DNA of 64,000 nucleotides from Triticum aestivum (Eukaryota; Streptophyta; Magnoliopsida; Poales; Poaceae), in the NCBI RefSeq assembly GCF_018294505.1, contig NC_057809.1, forward strand, positions 413,392,104 to 413,456,103. Direction: 5' to 3'. The notes below the pieces were generated by a model. That model saw only the letters and a program-made list of their open reading frames with translations. It was not told where the DNA came from and did no database searches. The stretch's first letter is position 1, and every line of letters begins with the position of its first letter. This document shows, one piece after another, positions 1 through 9,900 of this stretch. The position numbers were made by a program, and so were the translations under genes.

Positions 1-358
1 CTAGAAACTATAGTTTAACTGGTGGCATGTACATCTCTATTCCTATAAAAGATTCGATTGGTGATGATGGTATGTCTGTCATCCGTCATTTCTGATCATT
101 AGATCAGCATCTAACGACTGTGAGGTAAGTTGTGGCCTTTTTGTAACAATAGCCACTTCTTTTCTACAATTTACAGAAACCCCCTAGTATCTTGAAACCA
201 ACGACATCCCTTCCTCACCTCATCAAAACTGTCTGAAGAATATTTTTTTGAGTGAAACATAATATATTTTTAGTGATATATGTATATCAAAACTAGAGTG
301 TTTTCTTTCAAGTTTGATATTACTTCGGATCTGTTGCAACGCACGGATACATTGCTAG
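1..358 (+). mobile_element. 3' end of a Helitron (left part outside window)
   Basis: The segment ends in CTAG (355-358) followed by a T. Just upstream lies a short hairpin around TGCAACGC (about 330-348, stem TCTGT/ACGGA). Grass Helitrons typically end with a GTTGCAACGCACGG-type hairpin 8-12 bases before CTAG(T), so I read this as a 3' terminus on the plus strand. The 5' end (TC...) is left of the window. No protein is visible; it would be a non-autonomous copy. The hairpin has one G-T wobble, so it is somewhat degraded. Confidence 0.5.
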
Positions 359-1051
359 TATTGTGAAACTTATATGTTGATAATAGCCCATGCTATAAAC
401 TATGAAATTTCATCTCTGTGCTATTTGTTTGTGCATGCTCTTATATATTATTCAGCAAAGGGAAAAAGGATACTGTCAAAGAGATGTATGGAGTGGCTAA
501 ACTCTCGGAACCAGAGAGACCTTGTATTACAATTACAACCTGAAGGCACACAACATACCCGAATTTCTAGCTAGCTGTCTAAAAAGCGGCAAAACCAAGC
601 TAATCTTTCGACGGCAGAACTAAGAGTAAAAAGCGGCAAACCCCTGTATTAAATTCATTGATAACAGGAAATGAAGAACAAAGAAAAAAATGACATCAGA
701 GTAGAAAAAAATGCAGCCAAGTAATTCTGGCAAGATAAAAGATACAAATACTTTAATGATCTAATATTTTAAAATAATTTCATGAAGGCATCATCATAAG
801 AACTTCTAATCCTAGGATATTAGGCAACAACAATGTGTATGTGAAACAGAAAATGGTAAACTGCACCAAAAACTACCTGCAGCACAGTGCAACAATGTCC
901 CAAATAATTTGTATTGACGCATACTTGAGAAGCATAGCTAGCCAACATACTATTATTAGAACACACACACAAAAAAAAGGCACCAGGACAAAGTTCCTGG
1001 CATTAGGAGAAAAAAGCTAGCAGAGAAATAGGTCGGCGAATGATAGAAGCA
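359..1051. other. Intergenic sequence, nothing recognised
   Basis: AT-rich sequence without a convincing coding frame, splice pattern or repeat terminus. Short open frames here have no family resemblance that I recognise. Confidence 0.5.
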
Positions 1052-1060
1052 GTTACTAGA

Positions 1061-1469
1061 GGAGAGCCGCGTTTCGGTGCCCGGGTGCATCTGCACCCGG
1101 TCAAAAAAAATTCATAAATTTTTTAGAAAAATTCAAAAAAATTTAAAAAAAATTAGGATGGTAGACAATTTGATGCGTGAGGTACGCTCCAATTTTCAAA
1201 ACATTTGAACTTCTGTGCAGCTCTCAGCAAAAAAGACAAATCAGACCAGAACAGTATATGAACAGTACACATTTTTACAGACCTCTGATTTGTCTTTTTT
1301 GCTGAGAGCTGCACAAAAGTCCAAATGTTTTGAAAATTGGAGCGTACCTCACGCATCAAATTGTCTACCACCCTAATTTTTTTGGAATTTTTTGAATTTT
1401 TATAGTATTTATTTTGATTTTTTTCGTGAGCGCAGGTGCAGATAAGCTCAGGCTCAGATTCGAATTTTC
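1061..1469. mobile_element. Mutator-like foldback MITE
   Basis: The 409-bp element is flanked by a 9-bp direct repeat GTTACTAGA (1052-1060 and 1470-1478), the TSD length typical of Mutator-like elements. The outer ends share a weak inverted motif (ATCTGCACC on the left, its complement near 1437 on the right). Inside is a near-perfect inverted repeat: the left arm at 1153-1245 pairs with the right arm at 1284-1376 over about 93 bp, with a loop of about 38 bp. There is no ORF of interest. Superfamily assignment rests on TSD length and is an inference. Confidence 0.7.
1153..1376. repeat. Long inverted repeat (hairpin) inside the foldback MITE
   Basis: The arms 1153-1245 and 1284-1376 are reverse complements with only a few mismatches. 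A transcript through either strand would fold into one long hairpin stem. Oppositely oriented short open frames here simply mirror each other and are not genes. Confidence 0.85.
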
Positions 1470-1539
1470 GTTACTAGAGCTGCTTGGTCGGTTCAGTTTA
1501 GCAAACGACTTGCTCTGTACTCCCTCCATGCCAGAATAA

Positions 1540-3757
1540 GAGCATTACTAATAGAATCCTCAAACCCTCAAATTCTTAAAGCAGTTTTAAGGATTGAGAA
1601 GTGCCACTTTTTGACACTTTTAAGGGTTGAAAAACAGGGGCAAATACTAGAACCCTCAAACCCAACCCTTAAACTGCTTTCAGGATTTGATTTGAGGGTT
1701 CTAGTCTTTGCCTCGACACCAACCTTTAAATCTATCATTTGACATCTCACAATTTATAGCAACAAGAACACAATCAACTTCCAAACAAACTATCAAATGA
1801 CAATCATTGATGCATGGTTTAATAGTTTACATCACAAAATCATCATCTTCCTCCTCTCATCGGCACCATCACCAAAAAGCTGCACCTCGGCGCCATCTCC
1901 TAGACCACAAGCGGGCTCCATCAAGCATCTCCATCGGCACCGGTGGAGTTGTACACACCGCCATCACCACAACTACTTATCGGAGTGTCACCTCGAAAAG
2001 TAGAGGACGCAACACGGAACATCCTCTTCCTCTCCGCGATGTCCTCCTTGTAGTCCTTCCACCATTGCAATTGGTCTTCATCCATGTCCTTCTTGGACAT
2101 CGTCATGTGCTCTTTCTCTTCCACCATGAGTTCGTTCCATACATTTGCCTCTTTGAGCTTGATCATCCTCTCCTCCAACTCGGCCTTGCGCTTTGCTTCT
2201 TCACGCTTTGCTTCAACTTGTGCAAGCTTGACCTCTTTCTTCTTCTGGTGATAAGAAGCTTCGTCTCCAATGTCTTCGTTGTCAATTTCTCTCTTGCCTT
2301 CATCATGTGGTCCATCTTCTCCCTTAGGCTTGACGCCTCTTCTTCCATCTTCACCCTGAGCTTGCCCTTCTTGGTTCCCTCGGGCTTGCCCAAGTTCCTC
2401 TCCTCCTCATCTTCACTATCATCCATCCTTAGCATTGCCGACTTCCTGGGTGCGGTCTCTTGATCCCTCAACTTCCACTTGTCAAAGGTTTGAAGAATTG
2501 ACCAAACATGCTTAAATGGGAATGGCTTGCCCTTGGAAGCGGCCATCTCCTTGTACCTCATGCCGGCAATTGTCTCCTATCAACCACACATAAATCACAT
2601 AAGAACCCACCAATAGCATAGTGCACACATATAATCAAAATAGTGAAGAAATATGTACTCACATAGTCACTCTCCACGGTTCCACTAGGTGGTGCATCTA
2701 TCACTTGGTCCATGGCCGCACTCCAACAAGAACAAGCGGGCTTGATCAACTCCCACCGGCCTTGAAGCGACCGGAAAGTGCGATGGATGAACCCACTATT
2801 CTTCGGCTTGATCCTACAATAGACGTCCTCGATCCTTTGCCAATATCGTTTACCGGTTTGATCGGTGCCGGTGGTTGCATCCATTCCTACAGCTGCCCAA
2901 GCACGAACCAAGAGGACATCTTCCGCCTCGGTGTAGTTTGTCGACCGCGCGTGTGGGCGGGAAGCGGCGGTGAATGCCTCCTCCCCTATCTCGGCCACCT
3001 CCTCCTCGTCATCCCCTTCATCCTCCTCATCTTCCTCCTTTTCCTCCAAGTCGCTACCAGCCCTAAAGGGGTCTAGAGGCGGAGCTCTGAGGTCCACCTC
3101 CGCGTTTTGGAGGAGGTCCATGAACGAGGATGGGGTTGCCATTTCCTCAAACACCTCGTGCGCGGCGGGAGGAGGTTTGGTGACGGCGGCCGCCGCGGGC
3201 TTCTTCCGCGGCTTGGTCACGGCCGGGGACGAGCCGGCGACCTTGGAGGCCGCTCCTCGCGGCCCATGAGAGGCCGCCTTCGGCCGGCTCTTCTTGGTGG
3301 CCGGGGCGGGCGGCGGGGAGGTGGCGAGGGCGGGCGTCGAGGCGGTGACGGTGGTCGGGGCGGCAGGAGGAGGTGCGAGGCCCGCCCGCCGCCACTTGGC
3401 CCCGACGTGGGTCGCCGCCACCACGTCGGCCACGGTCGGGTGGGCGGGGGCGGGCGCGGCGGGCGGGGGCGGGGCCCTCCATGGCCGGCGCGGCAGGAGG
3501 CGGCGGGAGGAGGAGGCCGGGAGGAGGAGGCGGTTTGCTCCCGCGCGAGCAAGGAGGAGGAGTGCGGGTTGGGGGGCGATTTTCCCCTCAACCCTTACTT
3601 CTACATATTGCAAAGTGGTTTGAGGGTTAGACCTCTAAATTTTTTTACGGGTTTGAGGGTTTAGAGGTTCTAGTCTACGGCGTTTTTTTGGCGAAAACTG
3701 TAAAAAAGCGGTTATTTTTAGGGGTTTGAGGGTTTGAAGGCTCTACTAGTAATGCTG
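1540..3757 (-). mobile_element. PIF/Harbinger-like DNA transposon, non-autonomous
   Basis: This 2218-bp element has imperfect terminal inverted repeats of about 33 bp. The left end begins GAGCATTACTA and the right end reads as CAGCATTACTA on the other strand, both continuing into CTCAAACCC motifs. It is flanked by the 3-bp duplication TAA (1537-1539 and 3758-3760). AGCATT-type termini with TAA/TTA duplication are characteristic of PIF/Harbinger elements. It carries one Myb/SANT-like gene on the minus strand, equivalent to the Harbinger accessory ORF, but no DDE transposase. It would therefore have needed a transposase in trans. Confidence 0.78.
1921..3482 (-). pseudogene. Myb/SANT-like (NAM-associated type) protein of a Harbinger element, frameshifted
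   Basis: A two-exon gene is readable on the minus strand. Exon 1 (about 3482-2663) encodes an Ala/Pro/Lys-rich N-terminus, an acidic stretch and a Myb/SANT-like domain (TEAEDVLLVRAW... then FRSLQGRWELIKP). It ends at GACTAT followed by a GTGAGT donor. Exon 2 starts after an AG acceptor near 2580 and continues with TIAGMRYKEMAASKGKPF, FKHVWSILQTFDKW and a Lys/Glu-rich coiled-coil tail. The tail changes frame around 2240-2255 (a 1-nt loss or 2-nt gain) and resumes in another frame (KLAQVEAKREEAKRK) to a stop at 1921. The GC-rich N-terminus probably holds a second indel, because the ATG at 3482 is not in the main frame. Such proteins serve as DNA-binding partners of Harbinger transposase and have been domesticated widely in grasses. 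This copy looks non-functional. Confidence 0.75.
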
Positions 3758-3788
3758 TAAGTGTCTCAAACTCTCAATGGAGGGAGTA

Positions 3789-5155
3789 CTATATATATTC
3801 GAGCAGCAATACAAGTCACAGCTTCAGAAAAACAGTACCCTGTGTTCAGCCCCAGCTCCCCACTGCTTCTCTACTTCAGCTTTTTTTCTAACAGATTGTT
3901 TTCAGTTCAACAGCTGTCGTACTCGAATTTCATATTCCACGGAAAACCTTTAAATTACAACAAACACAAAGTCTAACCGACATCAATTCTGTTATTATGG
4001 AAGAACAATACAGGTAAATAAATGGGAGTAAAATCTATAAGACAGGCCATATTCTAGGATACCATGCAACTTAAAATATTTGGACTAAACCAGAGCAACA
4101 TACTGGGCAAATACACCTATTTATATTTTTGGGGTTTGGTACAAAGAAAATCCTGAAGCAGGAAATACCTAAAAGAAGGTTAACATAGAGCTAACACTGT
4201 ATTAAGGAAAAAAACACAAATAGATTACCACTAACCAGACCTAAAGGCATACCATCTCCTACATTACCAAAGTAAAACTAACACCAGTATCATGAACGGT
4301 GAATCAGTGATTGTATCAATTCCCTTGTGAAGTAGGATATCTGGATTCATCACTTTCTGTCCCTAATGTCTTGCTGATCTTCCAGGAAGTATTTGGTATA
4401 ATATTTAGTTGCTTAAAATTTAAATGCTGACTACCCAAATTACCAAGTTATTCCCATTTTACTCTTCTTCTAATTATGCAATGCCATCGCAAGACAAGAG
4501 TTGCATGGAGAATGTGCATGACAATATCTCTTGGGCTCTTTGATCACAAGGTATTTACAGCAGCATGATTTGGCAAACCTGGCAGCTGCAGACTCCTGAA
4601 ATAAATTACTACACACAACTCCAAAACATTAGAACATCTAAAATGCAGTTTTTTTTTATTACCACAGGTAGTTCATGGAAGCAAAGCAGGAACCAAACTC
4701 TTCTTAATTCGCGATAGAGAAGACAAAGTACCAGCACCAACACTGTTAATGGTGAAGCAGTCACTTCACTCACTTGCAGTGCTGCTGGTTTCACTGCACA
4801 CCCTTGCTGCTAATAATAATTCAGACATCCATAGTACTATTGATACAAAGTAAACTTGGATACACAAAACCATAATAACAATAAAAATGGCAATGCCCAA
4901 TGATTTTAATTGAAGACAAGCATCACCGGAACAATATCGCCTAACATCACGCACACTGCTCACAGTAACAGCCGACTCTTAATTCCGAAGTGACATAATC
5001 CTATAACTTATTCACGTTAGCATCCCACGAGCCCTTATAAAAAACGGCAACACCTTAGTGTTTACCTCTCCCCAAAGCAGCATTAACAATTCTTCAATAT
5101 TGAGAATGAGCTCAATTCAAACATTCTAACCAAACTGAAACAAAGTACTCTTCAA
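3789..5155. other. Intergenic sequence downstream of the PPR gene
   Basis: About 1.4 kb of AT-rich sequence with no convincing coding frame. The part nearest 5155 should contain the PPR gene's 3' UTR (minus strand). I see no repeat termini or TSDs here. Confidence 0.5.
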
Positions 5156-6544
5156 TTAAGCAGGACCCCTCGGCACTTCCTCATCAGTGGATGTCTCAGG
5201 TGAGGGCGTTTCATCATCATCAGATTCTTCAGACACGCCTGTTTCCTCAGCAGCAGAATCTTTGAGTTCAAGTGCCTCGGTGGTAGCAGGCTCAGCCTCA
5301 GAGACTGGTTCTTCAGCTGTACATTCTGCATGAGGGGTTGTATCTCCGTTATCTGAGCAGAACCCAAGCTCCTTTTCCAGCTTCTTCCATCCGGACAGCA
5401 TAGTATCAGGGAACTTCTTCATCACCACGTAAATAACCTCCTTCGCCTCAGCCACCCTGCCTCCCTTCGCCAATCCTTCAACAAATCCTTTCATTGTCTT
5501 GAAGTCTGGCACCTTGTGCTTGCTCATGCTTTCCCTGAAGATCTCCAAGGCAGTATCAAAATCGCCATGAGCAAACAGCGCTGCAAGCATGTGCTTATAT
5601 GTGGCTGCATTCGCTGAGCACCCTTTGTCACCTAGCGAACGGTACAGCGCCTTGGCATCCTCCATCTTTCCATCTTTGCAATAGGCAGTCATGAGGAAAT
5701 TGTAGGTGATGGTGTCTGGCTTTACTCCAGCGGCCTCCATTTCCGCCATCACCTGGAGAACACCTTCGGGCTTGCCATTGAGTCCGTGGTGCATGGCCTT
5801 CACATTATATGTTGCATGGTCCGGCTTGCACCCGCTCTCCAGCATCTGCTTCCACAAAGTCTGGGCCTCCTCTACCTTCTTCTGCTTATACATGGAATCA
5901 ATCATTGTGGTGTAGATGGTGGTGGTCGGCGAGATACCTTCCTCACGCATCCGAGCTATCACTTCGTGTGCCTTGGCGTCATGGCGGACCATACAGTGAG
6001 CCTTCACCAGTATGGCGTAGGAGATGGCGTTGGGGGTGATGGAGAACTCCTTGGAGAGCTCCTCGAAGAGGACCGGGACGCGGCGGTGGCGGCGGCACCG
6101 GACGAAGGCCGATAGGAGGGCGTTGAAGGGCATCGGCGAGATGGGGGACGGGAGGGACGGCGCGGCGGAGCGGAAGGCTTCGAGGGCCTTCTCGGGGAGG
6201 CCGGCGGAGGCGTATGAGCAGAGGATGGCCGAGAGATGCGGCTCGGTTGGGGAAGCTGGGATGTGGGACGAGAGGAGCGCCTCGGCATCAGCATGCCGTC
6301 CGGCGCGGGTGAGGCGGCGTGCGGCAAGGGAGAGCGCATGGCGAGTAGAGCCGGCGGAGAGGGAGGCGGTGTCGATGGCCTCGAGGAGGGAGACGGCGCG
6401 GTCGGCGTCGTACTCGCGGCGGAGGCGAGTCTTGGCGGCCGAGGACGTGAGGGGGGGCGCAGTGGCGGTGGCGCAGAGCGTGCGGAGGAGGACGTCGGCG
6501 CGGCGGCCGCTGCGGCGGCGGAGAAGGGAGGCGAGGGCTGCCAT
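5156..6544 (-). CDS. P-class pentatricopeptide repeat protein, organelle-targeted
   Basis: An intronless 462-codon frame. Residues 1-40 are rich in Arg, Ala, Leu and Ser with almost no acids, as in a mitochondrial (or dual) targeting presequence. Residues about 103-381 form roughly eight tandem 35-residue PPR units, with typical cores such as ISYAILVKAHC (174-184), IYTTMIDSMYK (210-220), TYNFLMTAYCK (280-290) and the spacer phrases KPD and SPT. PPR proteins bind organellar RNA in a sequence-specific way and act in stability, splicing or translation. No E, DYW or SMR extension is present, so editing deamination is unlikely. The ending GWKKLEKELG (385-394) fits the short PPR family of Arabidopsis At4g36680/At2g18520. 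Residues about 400-462 form an acidic Glu/Ser/Thr tail that looks like an extension. The start at 6544 is the first ATG and gives the presequence. The gene diverges from the TFIIIC gene across 399 bp. Confidence 0.92.
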   Translation of the reverse strand: MAALASLLRRRSGRRADVLLRTLCATATAPPLTSSAAKTRLRREYDADRAVSLLEAIDTASLSAGSTRHALSLAARRLTRAGRHADAEALLSSHIPASPTEPHLSAILCSYASAGLPEKALEAFRSAAPSLPSPISPMPFNALLSAFVRCRRHRRVPVLFEELSKEFSITPNAISYAILVKAHCMVRHDAKAHEVIARMREEGISPTTTIYTTMIDSMYKQKKVEEAQTLWKQMLESGCKPDHATYNVKAMHHGLNGKPEGVLQVMAEMEAAGVKPDTITYNFLMTAYCKDGKMEDAKALYRSLGDKGCSANAATYKHMLAALFAHGDFDTALEIFRESMSKHKVPDFKTMKGFVEGLAKGGRVAEAKEVIYVVMKKFPDTMLSGWKKLEKELGFCSDNGDTTPHAECTAEEPVSEAEPATTEALELKDSAAEETGVSEESDDDETPSPETSTDEEVPRGPA

Positions 6545-6943
6545 TTTCGGGGGTGGAATTGGATCACAGCAAGGTTTGGGGTTTTAGGTTTTGGGCGACA
6601 GAGCACACAGAGCACAGAGTACAGAACAAGAGGAGTCTTGCTATGGAAATGGCCAGTGTTGGGCCTACCTGGGCCGTACTGTACCAATTTTCTTCGCTAA
6701 GCCGAAATCCTAAGCCCAGAACGTATCGACGGTCCAACTCCTATACCATCACCACGTTCTCACCGGCCTTCGCCGTCACTGCGCCGGCGCGGCTACCGGC
6801 GAACGCCCTCGACTCGTCGTAGCGCTTAAGCTTCCTCTCCCCCGACCTCACACTCCCCAGTCCCCATCGTGTGTCGGAACCGATGCGGCTAGAGCCAAAA
6901 CCCTAACCCCTCGAAACAGCTGCCTCCTACTCGAGCTGCCGGC
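6545..6943. promoter_or_regulatory. Shared bidirectional promoter region of the PPR and TFIIIC genes
   Basis: Only 399 bp separate the two divergent start codons. The region contains site II elements (TGGGCY) at 6660-6665 and 6670-6675 and in reverse at 6713-6718, plus a telo-box AAACCCTAA at 6898-6906 just before the TFIIIC start codon. An AAACCTAAAACCC-like stretch also lies in the PPR leader (about 6572-6588, minus strand). No clear TATA box is seen. Site II plus telo-box pairs are known from plant promoters of ribosomal, translation and organelle-protein genes expressed in dividing cells. Confidence 0.7.
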
Positions 6944-9900
6944 ATGGACGCGCTCATCTCGGCGGCGCTCGAGGAGGTGTGCGCCCGCCTCTCCTACGGA
7001 ATCCCCGTCACCGACCTCTGGCCGGCGCTACGCGGGGCGCTCGAGGCGGCCGGCCTCCCGCTCAGCCCCGCCGTCAAGCGCGTCCTGTGGGCTCGCCTTC
7101 TCGCGCTCCCCGTCATCAGCCTCGTGGTGGGCGACGGGGATGGATCGCCCGTCGCGCCCGGCGACCCTGCGGAGAAGGACGTGGAGGAGGCCGAGCGGCG
7201 GGGCGTGCGGCTGGTGTCGAGCGCGCCGCTCAGGGACAACTTCCTTGGGATGTATGACCACAGGTTCGCCAAATCGGAGCTGAGTGCCGTCCAGAAGGCC
7301 GCGCTAGAGCTTGTCGGGGCAAGCAGGTGCGCTCCGATGTACATTTGAGCAAAGTATCATATTGGTTGCTTACTATCTCCCCTTCTTTTCCTATTTATCT
7401 GTGCCGAATTTCTGGCCCCCTTCGTTTTTGTACATTTATTTATGCCGACTTACCTGTGATCTTGTAATTCTTTGGGCTATCTTGCTTTGCCAGTCAAATA
7501 AGTTCCAGGCCGACATTGGCTCCCTTTGACACGTTTTAAGGGGTTTAAAGCCTGTTTCTTAAGTTTAACCAAGTCAACTGATAGATTTGATTTGGTAAAA
7601 GTTGATATGGCATCTCCCTTTGGCCGCTAAAAGTTTCAGGACTACTTTCTCTCACTTACCAAGTTTAGGTAGCATAAAATTCATTTCTCAAATTTAACCA
7701 CATTCTCCAACACAATTGCTACTGCTTTTTTTTGACCTATCTGTCTTCGCCATAATATATGAATTTGCAAATTGGCAACAAGATATCATGACTTCGGTAA
7801 TAACACCTGCGATATTTGTTTACCTGTTGTCATAATAGGACTGTTGGTGTAACACAGAATGATCTATGCAAAAAATTTCACATGAAAGGAAACAACTTCC
7901 ATTTTATTGTAAAAAGCCTTGTATCACAGCGGCTGATAGTTAGACAATCAGCTCTCATAAAGGTGAAAGACAATGGGGCTGAGGGGGAAGAGGTTTCACA
8001 TAATAAGCAGGTTATTAACACCAACTCATTATATCTGTCCCGATATGCCAAAGACATGAATATGAATTCACAACAAAGAATTGAGATTACAAAACCAGAA
8101 CTACTGGGGAGCAATGAAGAGACCAACATTGCTTTGCAAGAAGATGGAGCTCTGGCTGTAAATTTGAAGAATGACATATCTGTTCATGATTATCTTCCAG
8201 CAATGGAAGCCATATGTGAAAAACTTGAAAATGCCAGTGGAAAGGTTAATTGTTCCCTTCTTTTTCCATTTGATACTCTGTTTTATTTGTTTCTGATTTG
8301 CACGTTTGCTAACCTGGGGCAATTATTTCGCTGTAGGCTCTCGTTGTGTCAGATATAAAAGTTGATCTGGATTATAAGATGGCATATGGACACAGAGCAT
8401 GGAGAAATGTAGGTTTGTTTATTATTGGTTACTGCAGATGTTCTCTATTTCCCTATTTCCTTCCTTATGGAGTGTTCAAAGATTCCTTTTTCTTCAGGTA
8501 TTGCATAGGCTAAGAGATGCACAGCTTGTTGAAGAATTCGATGCCAAAGTTGATGATAAGGTGATGTCAATGTTTCCTCCTGTTTCATTGTTATTTTCAG
8601 TTATTATTTATGCCATTATTTCATATTTTTTAGGGTTCATTCTTGTGGTTGCCCATGAATCTCTAATTAGCAAACCATCTATCTGTTGGAAGTCTGTTCT
8701 TCCTGGGATCTCCAATAATGCTAGAGTGCTAGGCGGCACTAGTTACTGTTACTAGCATCATTCAATTCCCTTGTTCAGTTCCTGCTGGAAACTTGCATAT
8801 TCTTTTAGATCGAAGATTCAATTCGCCCCAAGCCCCAGGTCCATATTTCATCAAATAAACAGAAGCTGAACACATAAGGTGACTCTAGAGCCCAGAGAGT
8901 ACCATCCAATTTAAAGACAGGAAAGGTCAGACTAGAGACACCACCATGACAGATACAGTCATGGATAGACAGCTATGAACTCATACATATGTAAGGACAG
9001 ACCCAGTGCATAGAAGCTCCCACACAAGGTGGGGTCTGGAGAGGGATCATAGGAACCTAGACTTACCCCTGCAAAGTGCAATGCAGAGAGGCTGGTTAGA
9101 ACCCAGGGCCTCTTGGCACAAATGGGGAGGACTTCACCACTGCGCCAGGCCTGCCCTTGAACTCATACATATGTAACAACAATAAAACCATGGATAGACA
9201 GCTTATGAATGGCCTTAGTGATTATGAACTGCCTTATTAATTCAAGCAGTTTCATCCACCTTCCGGGCATTCTCCAACTGCAATGCTTCTTTCAGAGCTG
9301 CAAGAACACAATTTATTTGGCATAAGACTGCAGAATATTCAACTGCAATGCTCTGCCCTGCTGTACTCTATTACTTTGTTATATTTCTGCATACTTTGTT
9401 AATGAACTAGCTAGACCCTTTTCAGGTTGTTCGCTGTTTACGCTTGTTGAAGAAATTTGATCCAGTTGAGTTCCAGTCGAAAAGTACAACCCAAGACTAC
9501 AAAATTGGCGAGAAACGCCAGGCAAATGATCAAGTTATGGAGCTTCCATTAGAGAACTGTATATATGATATGATCAAAGCTGAAGGGTCAAAAGGTATAA
9601 CCCTTGTCGAGGTACTTCTCTGACCCTTTCAACAGTACCGCACAGTGCGCTACATTCCCTCATAGCATTGACACATTGCAGTGGTATTCTGCTTCATTTC
9701 CAGGAGTACTGCTTTTCTCTGGTAGTTGAATACTTGAATCTAGTTACGAGTCAAAACCAGATGAAATGTTGACAGATTTGGTTGTTTTAGCAACTTCTTA
9801 GTTAATTTAGCAACTTGGAGGACATCAATAATTCCCACGTCAAGATAGGACAAGCTCCTGAAAACAAACTTTTACAGCTTACTTTGGTTCTAAACTTAAT

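Larger units (their letters stand above)
1520..3786. mobile_element. Short Stowaway MITE, split by a Harbinger-like insertion
   Basis: The left end CTCCCTCC (from 1520) and right end GGAGGGAG (to 3786) are inverted and each is flanked by TA (1518-1519, 3787-3788), the Stowaway/Mariner signature. Removing the inserted element (1540-3757) and one copy of the TAA duplication leaves a compact MITE of about 46 bp, so it was probably already internally deleted, or is a very short family member. Confidence 0.72.

Noticed and set aside
1153..1371. 72-codon minus-strand frame
   Set aside because: It lies entirely within the inverted repeat of the foldback MITE and is mirrored by the opposite arm.
1807..2463. 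218-codon plus-strand frame
   Set aside because: It is antisense to the coiled-coil exon of the Myb/SANT-like gene and has Leu/Phe/Ser-rich complement-of-Lys/Glu composition, i.e. a shadow.
2558..3664. Several long overlapping open frames on both strands in the GC-rich Harbinger interior
   Set aside because: Low-complexity GC-rich sequence opens all frames. Only the frame with the Myb/SANT domain and a usable splice donor has family support.
6004..6700. Long frames on both strands over the PPR gene's 5' half
   Set aside because: High GC third positions of the PPR gene keep other frames open; they have repetitive Arg/Ser/Pro composition and no homology.
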